From Pedobacter sp. MC2016-05 (GTDB taxonomy: Bacteria > Bacteroidota > Bacteroidia > Sphingobacteriales > Sphingobacteriaceae), in the NCBI RefSeq assembly GCF_026239735.1, contig NZ_JAPIVT010000020.1, forward strand, positions 43,992-107,991: 64,000 nucleotides of DNA. Direction: 5' to 3'. A program made the position numbers and the translations under genes. Below, piece after piece: positions 44,249 to 53,494 of this stretch (positions are counted from its first letter, which is position 1; the number at the start of each line of letters is the position of its first letter). The notes under the pieces are model-generated. The model had not been told where the DNA came from and ran no database searches. It was given only the letters and a program-made list of their open reading frames with translations.

Positions 44249-45826
44249 CTATTGTCCTTTATCACCAGAAACATAGTCTATCGCTTCGAAGGCATCTTTT
44301 TCCTTTCTTACACCCACCCTGGCGTTTCTAAAATTGTTATTTCCTAAAGAGATATTTTTCGTTCCGGCACCGCTTAACCTCAAATAAGTGCCTGTTCCTG
44401 CCACTGGAAAAGAGTTGTAAAGAAATAAGTTACTTACATTTTTTAAGTCTACCACTGCTGCATCGTTATGCGGAGTGTAAGTTTTAAGATTATTAATTAC
44501 CAGATTATTTACTCTAGATGCCTTTAAAGATGGGCCGATTTCTGTGTTCACCTGTACATTATGAAATTCGATTTTATTAGAAAAACTGATGTCAAAACCA
44601 GTTTTTGCATCCATATTAATATCGTTAAACGTGATATTTTCAATCGGCATTTCTTCTAAACCATTAAGGTAAGCTGCCTGGTTTACCTGGCCGGTGATAT
44701 TGCTGAAGTGGATATTTCTGAATTTTGGGGTTCGATCAGACACGCGTTCGACATTCGTTTTAGCGTACTGCAAATCTAAAACAATAGCTTGCTGCTTAAT
44801 ATCTTTCATGATGATGTTGCTCACCCGAATTTCTTCCACTACACCACCCCTTCCTCTTGCAGTTTTAATTCTGATTCCTCTATCCGTTCCATCAAAAACG
44901 CAATTAGATATGGTAATTTTTCGCACATCTCCAGACATTTCGCTGCCAATCACTACACCGCCATGACCGGATAACATCGTACAGTTGGTAATTACATAAT
45001 TTTCTGCAGGGACTGCCATTCTTCTTCCAGGTTCATCCTTACCTGATTTAATCGTGATACAATCATCACCAACGCTAATATGGCAATCTGAAATGTGAAC
45101 ATTTTTACAGGATTCCGGGTTGATTCCATCCGTATTTGGGGAGTACGGATTATTAATCGTCACTGCATGGATTTTTACATTTTCGCAAAACTCAGGGTTA
45201 ACCGTCCAGAATGGAGAATTTCGTATGGTAATGCCTTCGATTAATACGTTTTTACAAAACATGGTTTGAATAAACGGCGGACGAAGAAAACCTCGTTTCA
45301 TCTGCTTTGGATCATCGGGCAAAAGAATATCTTTGTTTAATTTATCGAATTCATATTGCCATTTAGATCGAGCTTGCCCTTCTTTATAACCTTCTACAAA
45401 ATCCCACCACTTCTTACCATGGCCATCAATTAATCCACGCCCTATGATGGAAATATTCTCCGCTTTGTAAGCATAAAATAATGGAGAAAAACTTTTAACA
45501 TCAACCCCTTCGTATCTACTTTCTACCATTGGCAAATAATCATCAAAGTTATTGCTGAAGTGCAATTCAGCACCAGCATCAATAAAAATGGTGATATTAC
45601 TCTTTAAATGTATTGCCCCAGTTAGATATTTTCCTGCTGGGAAATAAACCGTTCCACCACCTGCTTTTGATGCCGCATCAATTGCCTTCTTGATGGCAGC
45701 GGTAGCCAATTTACTGCTGTCGTTTTTCGCACCATATTTGGTAACATTATAAAACGATTGTGCGTCAGCGGATAAATAAAAACCTATTAATAGTAAAAAT
45801 ATTAGCGACTTTAGGATGTGTTTCAT
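44249..45826 (-). CDS. GH28 polygalacturonase-type hydrolase
   Basis: A 525-residue protein with signal peptide ending at SADAQ. All GH28 signatures are present: NTDG (D233), GDDC (D254, D255), GHG (H288) and RIK (R319, K321), within a right-handed beta-helix. These hydrolyse alpha-1,4-galacturonan or the GalA-Rha backbone. The relatively long N-terminal part (residues about 120-190 with WWDFVEGYKEG) matches exo-acting or rhamnogalacturonan-type members seen in Bacteroidota pectin loci. It is followed closely by GH95. The pectate lyases act by elimination, this enzyme by hydrolysis, so the locus attacks the backbone in both ways. Confidence 0.93.
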   Translation of the reverse strand: MKHILKSLIFLLLIGFYLSADAQSFYNVTKYGAKNDSSKLATAAIKKAIDAASKAGGGTVYFPAGKYLTGAIHLKSNITIFIDAGAELHFSNNFDDYLPMVESRYEGVDVKSFSPLFYAYKAENISIIGRGLIDGHGKKWWDFVEGYKEGQARSKWQYEFDKLNKDILLPDDPKQMKRGFLRPPFIQTMFCKNVLIEGITIRNSPFWTVNPEFCENVKIHAVTINNPYSPNTDGINPESCKNVHISDCHISVGDDCITIKSGKDEPGRRMAVPAENYVITNCTMLSGHGGVVIGSEMSGDVRKITISNCVFDGTDRGIRIKTARGRGGVVEEIRVSNIIMKDIKQQAIVLDLQYAKTNVERVSDRTPKFRNIHFSNITGQVNQAAYLNGLEEMPIENITFNDINMDAKTGFDISFSNKIEFHNVQVNTEIGPSLKASRVNNLVINNLKTYTPHNDAAVVDLKNVSNLFLYNSFPVAGTGTYLRLSGAGTKNISLGNNNFRNARVGVRKEKDAFEAIDYVSGDKGQ

Positions 45827-45883
45827 TTTGTTTATTACTATTTATATTTTTAATTTATGATGTGATCATTTATAATTAACTAA

Positions 45884-45935
45884 GCCTAAAGCATAACATG
45901 CTGCTTTATGAGTTTCGCCGTCGCGAAAATGACGA
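45884..45935. repeat. Small palindromic repeat, possibly related to the intergenic family
   Basis: Two hairpins (AAAGCATAACATGCTGCTTT and TTTCGCCGTCGCGAAA) are followed by ATGACGAAC, an ending shared with the larger repeats. Relationship to the CATTGCGAGG family is weak. Confidence 0.4.
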
Positions 45936-45957
45936 ACTGCCAAACCACTTATTGGCT

Positions 45958-47511
45958 TTAGTTCATCTCAACTTTTACAGGCTTCAATGTTTTAGATCTA
46001 TAAATTTCTTCTCCATCAACAAACACCGTAAAACCTTTTCCTTTGTTGTACTTTTTCCCGGTTTTATCCCAGATTAAAGTCACTATTTTATTATGGTAAG
46101 TTAGATTATCCAAAGCAAACCAATCCCATTTATTTTTTGGAATTAATGGGTAGATTTCTAACATATTATCCTGGCGAGGTTTTACTCCAATCAGGTCGTT
46201 AATGATCAAATCGTTAAAAGTGGAGTGATTATAAAAGCTACTTCTAGGATTATCGCCTTTTAGCCATTCTCCCGTTTTTTCATCCTGATATTCGCCAATG
46301 TACGGTTTGTCGTTTTTCACATGAGAAGCCGCATATTGATGCAACTCCTGATAAAAGACCTGTGCATTCATTTTACCATGATTTTTGTAGTTTGTGAGCA
46401 AATTCGAAAGCCCTTTTAAGGTTTGCGAGCTTGCAAAGGGCCAAAGTGCACCATCCCATTCGCAGCTATGGCCCGTACCACGGGTTCTAAAAGTTGGCTC
46501 CCGACGCTCCGCTGTGGTTAATCCCCAAGGCGCTTTGAAGCCGGCGGTATCCAGTAATTGATTCCATGCCTTTGCGTATTCTTCCTTATCATCAGGCAGG
46601 TTGAAATCCCAGGGTGTAAAACCAATGGCTTCGCGTACATCAGACGAACCACCTTTTGCTTTTCTTGTTTCGAAAAATGATTCAGACGAATTCCACAAAC
46701 TATCCTGCACTAATTTTTTAATCGCTTTAGCCTTTGATTGATATTTTGAAACCAAATTCTGATCGCTAGACATTTCAGCAATCTTAGCCAAAGCCACAGC
46801 ATTTCCATACATATAACTGTTAATGGTAGGGCGTTGATTTTGATCTTTCCTTGAGCCGCTCACTGATTCTTCCATTCCATCTTTCACATCATGTTGCCAG
46901 AACAAGCCATTTTTAAGTTGTCGCTGAGTTTCCCATTTGGAATAATCTTCATCAAGTGCCGGAAGAATTTCTTTTAAAAAACCCTGATCAGGTTTTACCA
47001 GATAGTTCTGATAAACGGCATCATCAACCCAACTGCTAAATTGATGAAAACGTTGCTTTGTTTGACCAACATCGGCCTTGTAAAGCCAAAATTTGATATA
47101 ATCTTTTAAATAGCTATTGTCTTTTAACCAACGGCCTTCATAAATATGATGCCCTAGGGCACAACTGATGGAGTTATATTTCCCAGCGTGTTTTACTGGT
47201 TCAATAAATTCGGTAAAAATGAATCCTTCTGGTGTTTTAACCAAATGCTTTCTAAAGGTCCACCAACGGTAATAATAATTTTGTTCCAGAACAGAATCAG
47301 GGCATTCGAATAAAGGCGCCTGATCTGCCAGCCAATTAAAAGCGTCGGCATTTGGAATATAATTTTTTATCGCTTCATCATCAATTGAATTAAAATACGA
47401 CACATATTTATTTAATTTCTCAGTGCCTAAAATAGATTTTTGCTGTGCAAAGCCTGTAAACGCCATAACCGACAAGGAAATGGTTGCTATAAAATTTCGT
47501 GTATTTCTCAT
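45958..47511 (-). CDS. MGH1-like (alpha/alpha)6-barrel glycoside hydrolase
   Basis: A 517-residue protein with signal peptide ending at TGFAQ. The sequence follows the GH63/GH37/MGH1-like clan: WWTFRKHL near the start, FSSWVDDAVYQNYL, NSYMYGNAVALAKIAEM, SLWNSSESFFETR, HSCEWDGALWPFASSQT and YNHSTFNDLIINDLIG. The acid in CEWDGALWPF is a candidate catalytic residue. Clan members include trehalases, mannosylglycerate hydrolases and the GH142 beta-L-arabinofuranosidases of pectin loci; a specific family cannot be fixed by eye. The ATG overlaps the preceding stop (TAATG), coupling it to the glucuronidase-like gene. Confidence 0.75.
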   Translation of the reverse strand: MRNTRNFIATISLSVMAFTGFAQQKSILGTEKLNKYVSYFNSIDDEAIKNYIPNADAFNWLADQAPLFECPDSVLEQNYYYRWWTFRKHLVKTPEGFIFTEFIEPVKHAGKYNSISCALGHHIYEGRWLKDNSYLKDYIKFWLYKADVGQTKQRFHQFSSWVDDAVYQNYLVKPDQGFLKEILPALDEDYSKWETQRQLKNGLFWQHDVKDGMEESVSGSRKDQNQRPTINSYMYGNAVALAKIAEMSSDQNLVSKYQSKAKAIKKLVQDSLWNSSESFFETRKAKGGSSDVREAIGFTPWDFNLPDDKEEYAKAWNQLLDTAGFKAPWGLTTAERREPTFRTRGTGHSCEWDGALWPFASSQTLKGLSNLLTNYKNHGKMNAQVFYQELHQYAASHVKNDKPYIGEYQDEKTGEWLKGDNPRSSFYNHSTFNDLIINDLIGVKPRQDNMLEIYPLIPKNKWDWFALDNLTYHNKIVTLIWDKTGKKYNKGKGFTVFVDGEEIYRSKTLKPVKVEMN

Positions 47512-50255
47512 TATTCAAATAACCAGTCTATATCTTTTCCTCTACCATCTAAGCCTGCATTGAAGATACGCAGTTCTTGTTTATCATCAATAAAACCTAA
47601 TATTAAACATTCACCCTTGCCCAGATTTAGCATATGCGTTCCTGCCGGGAATGAATAAGCATGTACGTTTGCAGGCGGAAAGCCATTTAGCACCAAGGCA
47701 TTCGAAATTTTAATTTCCGACTGGCCATAGTTATTTGCACTTGCATCGGTTTCCAACTGCGGTGGCGCCAGGTATTTTGGGTTTTTCTGATTGAAAAATC
47801 CCACCAATAACTTTACCGGAGCTTTAGTCGAAAATTTGATTTCGGTACCCGTTTTAACTTGCTTTTCTTTTGAAATTTTTATTCCTTTCAAACCGATTAA
47901 TTGTTCGGCAACTTCTTTGATTTGAACGGTGGTATCTGTAAATACCTCCACATTTTTGTTGATGATGTAGTTTGCAGATTCGTTAAGTACATTTACTTCA
48001 GCAGCTTTGTAAGGCATAACTTTAGCAACAGCTGCCCCGTTCAATGATTTTAAAGAATCGATGCTCTTCTTAAAATGGTTTAATTCCTTTGTAAAAACAG
48101 GCAACATTTCTTTCCAATGGATAAAAGTTTTATCAACCCCTCGCATCGGAATTTTTCTTTGTTTGGTTTGCATGCTATTGGCATATAAATAACTGCTTTC
48201 AGTAAGCTTTACCAGTTTAGCATAATGATCCACACTTTTTTGGAGAAAAGGCAATGCCTGCTCCAAATCTGAAACGTTGTTAGAGTATTTATATCTCAAA
48301 ATCCAAAGTGCTGATTTTACCTTTTCTGCATAGAAATTAGCCATTTCATCGTAGCAATACATGTCGTTTTTAAGGCGATTAAACTCTTCAACATCTTTGG
48401 TTGCTTTTACCTTTTCGATAGATGCCAATGCCTTTTTACCATGTTCCACCACCTCTTTAGCAACCTGAACAGGCGTTTCGCCAATATGACCTTGTTTTTT
48501 CCATTCCTTTTCAGCGTACTCAATAATCATCTCGCCTTCTGGCGCTTCCGATTCGTACATCAAGGTAAATAAACCATAACGGAAAGGGTTAATTAACTGC
48601 GTCATCAGCATACCTAAAGTTAAGGTTTGGCGGTTGCCATCGGTAATGCCGTACCGACGCAATAATTTTGGCGATATCTCTCCAGACGCTTCATAGGCGT
48701 TCAAAATTGATTTTCCATCCGCCAGGCTCGAACCATATTTATCAGCAAGCTGCTTGCCCCAATAATTAATTTCCTGTGGGCGATCACGTTCTGATTTCCA
48801 GGCGTATCTTGCCCATTCCTTGTACCAAATCCAGTCGCGATCTACCTCTAAAATCCTTCCTTTCACGTCATCGGCGGCATAAGGCCAATCCCAATAGCTG
48901 TGTTGAGGATACAAATGCAAACCTTTCGCGTTGTATATTTTATTCATCGCTATAACCGATTTCTGAATAAAATCTGCAGATCCATATCTAAAAGGCTCCA
49001 GATTTGCAAGGATGTGAACGTTTGAAATGTTCACCGTGCCAATGGCTGCCAATTTCCGGTTGAGCTCTGCCCATGCTCCACGAGGTTCGTAAGTTGTTAA
49101 AGCCTCGCCATTAAATTTATTTTCGGTATATAAGTTTTTATAAAAAGGTAAAGCCGCCTTCATCACCGCTGGTGCATCGGTATCATGCGCCCGTAAAACA
49201 ATTGGCGGCTCTTCTTTAATGCCGGCTGCCTTCAAACCATCTTTCACACCTGGTATAATCGTTTTGGTAAACCAGTCGATATCATCCTGCCCGACACCTT
49301 CCATGGCCTCGCCTAGCGCAACCATTAAACCAACATTTGGATATTTGGCTACAAAGGCAGAAATAGATTGCTGTGTATAATCAGCAATCAAAGGAATAAT
49401 CGGGCGGTTCCTGTCTTGGGTTTTTAAGCCATGCTTATCGGCAAAAGGCTTTGGAATAATGATGTTGTAAAACATCTGAATGACCCAAATTCCACGTTTA
49501 TCAGCCTCACTGGTTAGAAAACGGAAAATTTCTTCGTTCTTTTTTAGAGTCGCATCATCAACTTCAACCGCATAAGGATATTCTTTAAGCCTTAATAAGG
49601 ATGAAAATGGATGCCCGTTCCATAAATAAAGAGAATTATAACGGTTTTCAACCATCATATCCAGATATTTTATCCATAGCTTTTTATCATATAACCATGG
49701 AAAAGACTCCTCCGTATAAGGATATTCATAAACATCATGCCCTGGGAGATAATCCGGTTTTTGAAGGCCAATGCAGGTTCCCCTTAACACCATTTCCGGA
49801 TGATCGGTATAGGAAAGCTTTGCGGGGAGAATTTTGTTTTCAGCAATTTTATCGGTCAAATCCAAACAACCGTAAAGGTTTCCTGAATGGTCTGCACCTA
49901 TAATATAAAGGGTACCATCCTTATCATAAGAGATAAAAAAACCTTCTTTACCAGCTGCTGAAGCCTTTTTGAGAATTGAAACCGGGAATTGCGGTTTAAA
50001 AATTTTGTCGTCTGCAGTGCCGATAACAATAGAATTTTTACCCTTTACAAACTTTTGGCGATAATCAATCACACTAAACTTAACGTTATAACCGCTTGCA
50101 ACTAAAGCATCGGTTAGGCGTTTCAAGCCAAACTTTTCACGTGTACCACTTTGCGAGGATAAATAAATGGTTTTTGATTTTGCTGCTGGCGTTACTGAAT
50201 TCGCTATCGCACTACTGGAAATAAAAAGGAAAATTAAAATCAGAAAATTTCTCAT
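47511..50255 (-). CDS. Alpha-glucuronidase-like (GH67/GH115-related) secreted hydrolase
   Basis: About 914 residues from ATG 50255 (MRNFLILIFLFISSSAIA signal); the longer frame to 50288 adds only a non-signal extension. Residues about 30-150 form a GH67/GH20b-type N-terminal alpha/beta domain (KTIYLSSQSGTREKFGLKRL begins it), then a TIM barrel (MVLRGTCIGLQKPDYLPGH, RYNSLYLWNGHPFSSLL, VGLMVALGEAMEGVGQDD, HLYPQHSYWDWPY) and a long helical C-terminus. The layout is that of uronosidases. Relatives are often named alpha-D-galacturonidase or alpha-glucuronidase; activity here is inferred. It leads the GH block and has a TTAACCAAAT box 48 nt upstream. Confidence 0.7.
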   Translation of the reverse strand: MRNFLILIFLFISSSAIANSVTPAAKSKTIYLSSQSGTREKFGLKRLTDALVASGYNVKFSVIDYRQKFVKGKNSIVIGTADDKIFKPQFPVSILKKASAAGKEGFFISYDKDGTLYIIGADHSGNLYGCLDLTDKIAENKILPAKLSYTDHPEMVLRGTCIGLQKPDYLPGHDVYEYPYTEESFPWLYDKKLWIKYLDMMVENRYNSLYLWNGHPFSSLLRLKEYPYAVEVDDATLKKNEEIFRFLTSEADKRGIWVIQMFYNIIIPKPFADKHGLKTQDRNRPIIPLIADYTQQSISAFVAKYPNVGLMVALGEAMEGVGQDDIDWFTKTIIPGVKDGLKAAGIKEEPPIVLRAHDTDAPAVMKAALPFYKNLYTENKFNGEALTTYEPRGAWAELNRKLAAIGTVNISNVHILANLEPFRYGSADFIQKSVIAMNKIYNAKGLHLYPQHSYWDWPYAADDVKGRILEVDRDWIWYKEWARYAWKSERDRPQEINYWGKQLADKYGSSLADGKSILNAYEASGEISPKLLRRYGITDGNRQTLTLGMLMTQLINPFRYGLFTLMYESEAPEGEMIIEYAEKEWKKQGHIGETPVQVAKEVVEHGKKALASIEKVKATKDVEEFNRLKNDMYCYDEMANFYAEKVKSALWILRYKYSNNVSDLEQALPFLQKSVDHYAKLVKLTESSYLYANSMQTKQRKIPMRGVDKTFIHWKEMLPVFTKELNHFKKSIDSLKSLNGAAVAKVMPYKAAEVNVLNESANYIINKNVEVFTDTTVQIKEVAEQLIGLKGIKISKEKQVKTGTEIKFSTKAPVKLLVGFFNQKNPKYLAPPQLETDASANNYGQSEIKISNALVLNGFPPANVHAYSFPAGTHMLNLGKGECLILGFIDDKQELRIFNAGLDGRGKDIDWLFE

Positions 50256-50303
50256 TCGGTTGGCTCTAATAACAAACCTTGAAAACAAGGCTAAGGAAAT
50301 AAC

Positions 50304-50313
50304 ATTTGGTTAA
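50304..50313 (-). promoter_or_regulatory. TTAACCAAAT leader box before the uronosidase gene
   Basis: Sense sequence TTAACCAAAT, 48 nt before the ATG at 50255 and 12 nt after a near -7 element TATATTTA. Confidence 0.45.
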
Positions 50314-50557
50314 AAAGCTTATTTAAATATAAATAAATTATTCAAATATAAGTATTATAGCTTTTGGATTATGTAATATTTCTGCAAGGTAAACCATCTT
50401 TTAATAACTTTAAAGGCAATATGACAACATAAGCAAGTATTTTGATAATAAGATCAAATTTTTAATCAAGAATATCTGCTTTATTTGTAAGTGTAAAAAC
50501 AACAACAAAGAGAAGCGTTGTATATATTTGCTTCTTACTAAGATTTCGATCAGGATT

Positions 50558-50567
50558 TTAACCAAAT
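50558..50567 (+). promoter_or_regulatory. TTAACCAAAT leader box before the SDR gene
   Basis: Sense sequence TTAACCAAAT, 27 nt before the ATG and 27 nt after the TATATTTG element. Confidence 0.5.
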
Positions 50568-50594
50568 TATCAATTATTAATCTGAAAAAAAAAT

Positions 50595-51359
50595 ATGTTT
50601 TCATTACAAAATAAACGGGCTGTCGTTACAGGTGGTGGAAGTGGAATTGGAAAAGCCATAGCGACCATATTGGCAAAACAAGGTGCAGAAGTGCACATCA
50701 TCGAGCTGGGTGTAGAACAAGCTGCCGGAGCGTTATCAGAAATTGAAGCGGCTGGCGGAAAAGCGTTTAGTTATGCTTGCGACGTTGCTGATCATCAGGC
50801 CGTAAAAGAAATTTTCAATCAAATCGGAGCGATTAACATTTTGATAAACAACGCTGGCATTGCCCATATCGGTAAGGCTGATACCACTGAAGAATCTGAT
50901 TTCGACAAGGTAATGCGTGTAAATGTAAAAGGCGTATATAATTGTTTGTACGCGGCTATCCCACAATTGCGGGCAGCTGGTGGTGGTGTGATTATCAATA
51001 TGGCTTCCATTGCTGCATTAATCGGCCTGCCCGATCGCTTTGTTTACAGCACTGCAAAGGGTGCAGTTAAAGCGATGACGATGAGCGTTGCAAAAGATTA
51101 TATCGGCGAAAATATCAGATGCAACTCTATTTCTCCAGCCAGGGTACATACCCCTTTTGTTGATGGGTTTCTACAAAAGAACTATCCGGATAACATCGAT
51201 GAAATGTTTGAGAAACTTTCGAAAACTCAACCGATTGGAAGAATGGCGAAGCCGGAGGAAGTTGGTGCCCTTGCCTTATATTTATGTAGCGATGAGGCTT
51301 CGTTTATAACCGGCTGCGATTATCCCATTGATGGCGGCTTTACCACATTAAATAATTAG
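50595..51359 (+). CDS. SDR oxidoreductase, probable 2-keto-3-deoxy-L-fuconate/rhamnonate 4-dehydrogenase
   Basis: A 254-residue classical short-chain dehydrogenase: cofactor motif TGGGSGIG (12-19), NNAG (85-88), catalytic S138, Y151 and K155, and the C-terminal ITGCDYPIDGGFT typical of SDRs. Acidic E37 after the second strand points to NAD rather than NADP. First gene of a five-gene plus-strand operon whose members (FAH hydrolase, mutarotase, lactonase, lactate dehydrogenase) match the non-phosphorylative 6-deoxyhexose pathway. In that pathway an SDR oxidises 2-keto-3-deoxy-L-fuconate or -rhamnonate to the 2,4-diketo acid. It could instead be the sugar 1-dehydrogenase, also an SDR, so the exact step is inferred. 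Confidence 0.85.
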   Translation: MFSLQNKRAVVTGGGSGIGKAIATILAKQGAEVHIIELGVEQAAGALSEIEAAGGKAFSYACDVADHQAVKEIFNQIGAINILINNAGIAHIGKADTTEESDFDKVMRVNVKGVYNCLYAAIPQLRAAGGGVIINMASIAALIGLPDRFVYSTAKGAVKAMTMSVAKDYIGENIRCNSISPARVHTPFVDGFLQKNYPDNIDEMFEKLSKTQPIGRMAKPEEVGALALYLCSDEASFITGCDYPIDGGFTTLNN

Positions 51360-51382
51360 ATAAAATATAAATACTTCCTAAA

Positions 51383-52237
51383 ATGAAATTAATACGATTT
51401 GGCGAACCAGGATTTGAAAAACCAGGTGTGATTATCAATGAAAAATATTACGATGCTTCATCATTGGTTGATGATTATAACGAGGCCTTTTTTGGTGGCG
51501 ACGGTTTAGAGAAATTAAAGAAAGATCTTGACTCGGCTGATTTACCAGAAATTGATCAAAATGTACGTTTGGGAGCAGCCCTTGCTCGCCCATCAAAACT
51601 TATTTGCGTAGGCTTAAACTATAAAGATCACGCTGCAGAAACCAATGCGGCGATCCCAACTGAACCTATTTTGTTTTTTAAAGCAACATCAGCAATCGTT
51701 GGTCCGAATGACGATTTAGTGATTCCAAAAAACAGCAAAAAGACCGACTGGGAAGTGGAACTGGCTATCGTGATTGGCAAAAAAGCCAGTTATGTTTCAG
51801 AAGAAAACGCTTTAGATCATGTTGCAGGTTATGTTTTGCATAATGATTACAGCGAACGCGAATTCCAACTGGAAAGAAACGGACAATGGGTTAAGGGTAA
51901 AAGCTGCGACACATTCGCCCCTATTGGCCCATTTCTTGCCACGCAAGATGAAATTGCTGATGTCCACAATCTTCGCCTATGGCTAACTGTGAATGGTAAA
52001 ACCTTACAAGATGGAAACACATCGAATCTGATTTTCAATGTTCCTTTCATGATTTCCTACATTAGCCAGTTTATGACACTTTTACCTGGTGATGTGATTA
52101 CTACCGGAACACCTGCAGGTGTTGGTTTGGGCCAAAAACCTGAACCATGGTATTTGAAAGCCGGTGATGTGGTAGAATTGGGCATTGATGGCTTAGGCAG
52201 CAGCAAACAAACTGTTAAAGTTTACAGCGGAAACTAA
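51383..52237 (+). CDS. FAH-family hydrolase, probable 2,4-diketo-3-deoxy-L-fuconate/rhamnonate hydrolase
   Basis: A 284-residue fumarylacetoacetate hydrolase-family protein. ICVGLNYKDHAAET marks the start of the FAH fold, WEVELAIVIGK and HNDYSEREFQLE carry the acidic metal ligands, and FNVPFMISYISQFMTLLPGDVITTGTPAGVG (quoted only as GDVITTGTPAGVG) is the family C-terminal signature. In the deoxyhexose route it cleaves the 2,4-diketo acid to pyruvate and L-lactate. Placement between the SDR and mutarotase genes (24 bp and 1 bp spacing) and the lactate dehydrogenase at the operon's end support this. Confidence 0.85.
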   Translation: MKLIRFGEPGFEKPGVIINEKYYDASSLVDDYNEAFFGGDGLEKLKKDLDSADLPEIDQNVRLGAALARPSKLICVGLNYKDHAAETNAAIPTEPILFFKATSAIVGPNDDLVIPKNSKKTDWEVELAIVIGKKASYVSEENALDHVAGYVLHNDYSEREFQLERNGQWVKGKSCDTFAPIGPFLATQDEIADVHNLRLWLTVNGKTLQDGNTSNLIFNVPFMISYISQFMTLLPGDVITTGTPAGVGLGQKPEPWYLKAGDVVELGIDGLGSSKQTVKVYSGN

Positions 52238-52238
52238 C

Positions 52239-52568
52239 ATGAAAAGATACTGCTTTACGCTCGATTTGATCGACAATGACGAACTAATTGCTGCTTACAA
52301 GCAGTATCATCAATCGGTTTGGCCTGAAATTTTAGAAAGCATTAAATCTTCTGGGATAGATGACATGGAAATTTACCTTTCCGGAACCCGCCTTTTCATG
52401 GTAATGGATGTAAACGACAGCTTTACTTTTGAAAAGAAAACAGCAGCCGATTTGCAAAATGTGAAAGTGCAGGAATGGGAAGCGTTGATGTGGAAATATC
52501 AGCAAGCCTTGCACGGTGCTTTACCCGGCGAAAAATGGAGATTGATGGACCAGATTTTTAAACTATAA
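52239..52568 (+). CDS. L-rhamnose mutarotase (RhaM/YiiL family)
   Basis: A 109-residue protein of the RhaM family size. MKRYCFTLDL opens the ferredoxin-like fold; H24 in YKQYHQSVWPE is the expected catalytic histidine; MEIYLSGTRLFMVMD and WEALMWKYQQ are conserved strand and helix. These enzymes interconvert alpha and beta anomers of L-rhamnose; related proteins may act on L-fucose. It lies one base after the FAH gene and 8 bp before the lactonase, so it is a tight operon member and the best pointer that the operon's sugar is L-rhamnose or L-fucose. Confidence 0.88.
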   Translation: MKRYCFTLDLIDNDELIAAYKQYHQSVWPEILESIKSSGIDDMEIYLSGTRLFMVMDVNDSFTFEKKTAADLQNVKVQEWEALMWKYQQALHGALPGEKWRLMDQIFKL

Positions 52569-52576
52569 CAATTTTT

Positions 52577-53398
52577 ATGATTGACTCTCACGTACATTTC
52601 TGGAATTTCGACCCTGTTAGAGACAGTTGGATTTCAGAGGAAATGAATGCCATCCGCAAAGACTTTTCTCCAAAAAATTTAATGCGAACTTACAATGAGC
52701 TTCAAATTTCAGGTTGTGTTGCGGTTCAGGCAAACCAGTCGGAAGCTGAAAATGATTTTTTGCTTACGCTTGCGGAGCAAAATGAAATGATCAAAGGAAT
52801 AGTGGGATGGGTTGATTTGAAAGACAAAAATTTACCAGATCGATTAAGTCATTGGAAAAATTTTAAAAAGATTAAGGGTTTCAGGCATGTTTTGCAGGCC
52901 GAGAACCACGAGTTTATTGTCGATCCGAAATTTGTTGATGGCGTAAAGCAGCTTAATGAGTTTGCATTCACCTATGATTTACTTTGCTACCATAACCAAT
53001 TGGAAAGTATTTTGGAGCTTGTTGACCAACTTCCAGATCAACCGCTGGTTTTAGATCATTGTGCTAAACCCGATGTAAAATCTCAAGACCTCAAAAAATG
53101 GTCCGGTCATATCAAAACGCTTGCGCAAAACACAAATGTATCATGCAAAGTTTCCGGATTATTAGTAGAAGCGGATTGGAAAAACTGGAAGGAAGTCGAA
53201 ATATCTAATTGTTTCGATGTGATTTTTGAAAATTTTGGCTGCGAAAGGGTGATGTATGGCAGCGATTGGCCGGTAATGATCATCAGTCGCCCATACCAGG
53301 ATTGGTTTACCTTGGTAAGTAAGTATGCGATGCAATTTACTGAGGCCGAAATAAAACTTATTTTTGGAGAGAATGCAAGTGCTTTTTACAAACTCTGA
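52577..53398 (+). CDS. Amidohydrolase-family lactonase (L-fucono/rhamnono-lactonase type)
   Basis: A 273-residue TIM-barrel amidohydrolase of the COG3618 type. The N-terminal metal motif is HVH (H5, H7), with H161 in LVLDHCAKPD and D230 in MYGSDWPV completing the set. Family members hydrolyse sugar lactones such as L-fuconolactone or L-rhamnono-lactone. In the pathway it follows a sugar 1-dehydrogenase, which is not found in this window. Tight spacing to the mutarotase gene. Cytoplasmic. Confidence 0.85.
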   Translation: MIDSHVHFWNFDPVRDSWISEEMNAIRKDFSPKNLMRTYNELQISGCVAVQANQSEAENDFLLTLAEQNEMIKGIVGWVDLKDKNLPDRLSHWKNFKKIKGFRHVLQAENHEFIVDPKFVDGVKQLNEFAFTYDLLCYHNQLESILELVDQLPDQPLVLDHCAKPDVKSQDLKKWSGHIKTLAQNTNVSCKVSGLLVEADWKNWKEVEISNCFDVIFENFGCERVMYGSDWPVMIISRPYQDWFTLVSKYAMQFTEAEIKLIFGENASAFYKL

Positions 53399-53494
53399 TC
53401 AGTTAAACCAGGCCGATAGAGCAGGATGGAAAATTCAATTTAAAATATTAGTTTTCGCCTCTAGAACCAAAGAATAGATAATGAACAAATTAAT

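Larger units (their letters stand above)
50256..50594. promoter_or_regulatory. Divergent promoter region between the uronosidase block and the deoxysugar operon
   Basis: A 339-bp AT-rich region without a gene. It carries oppositely oriented TTAACCAAAT boxes at 50304-50313 (minus) and 50558-50567 (plus), a perfect TAnnTTTG match TATATTTG at 50523-50530 for the plus direction (no good -33 partner seen), and at 50337-50359 AATTATTCAAATATAAGTAT, TAT, a weaker match to the dyad motif of the susC promoters. Confidence 0.5.

Noticed and set aside
50410..50604. Minus-strand 64-residue frame in the divergent promoter region
   Set aside because: Low-complexity Leu/Ile/Lys/Phe-rich translation of AT-rich DNA overlapping the start of the SDR gene.
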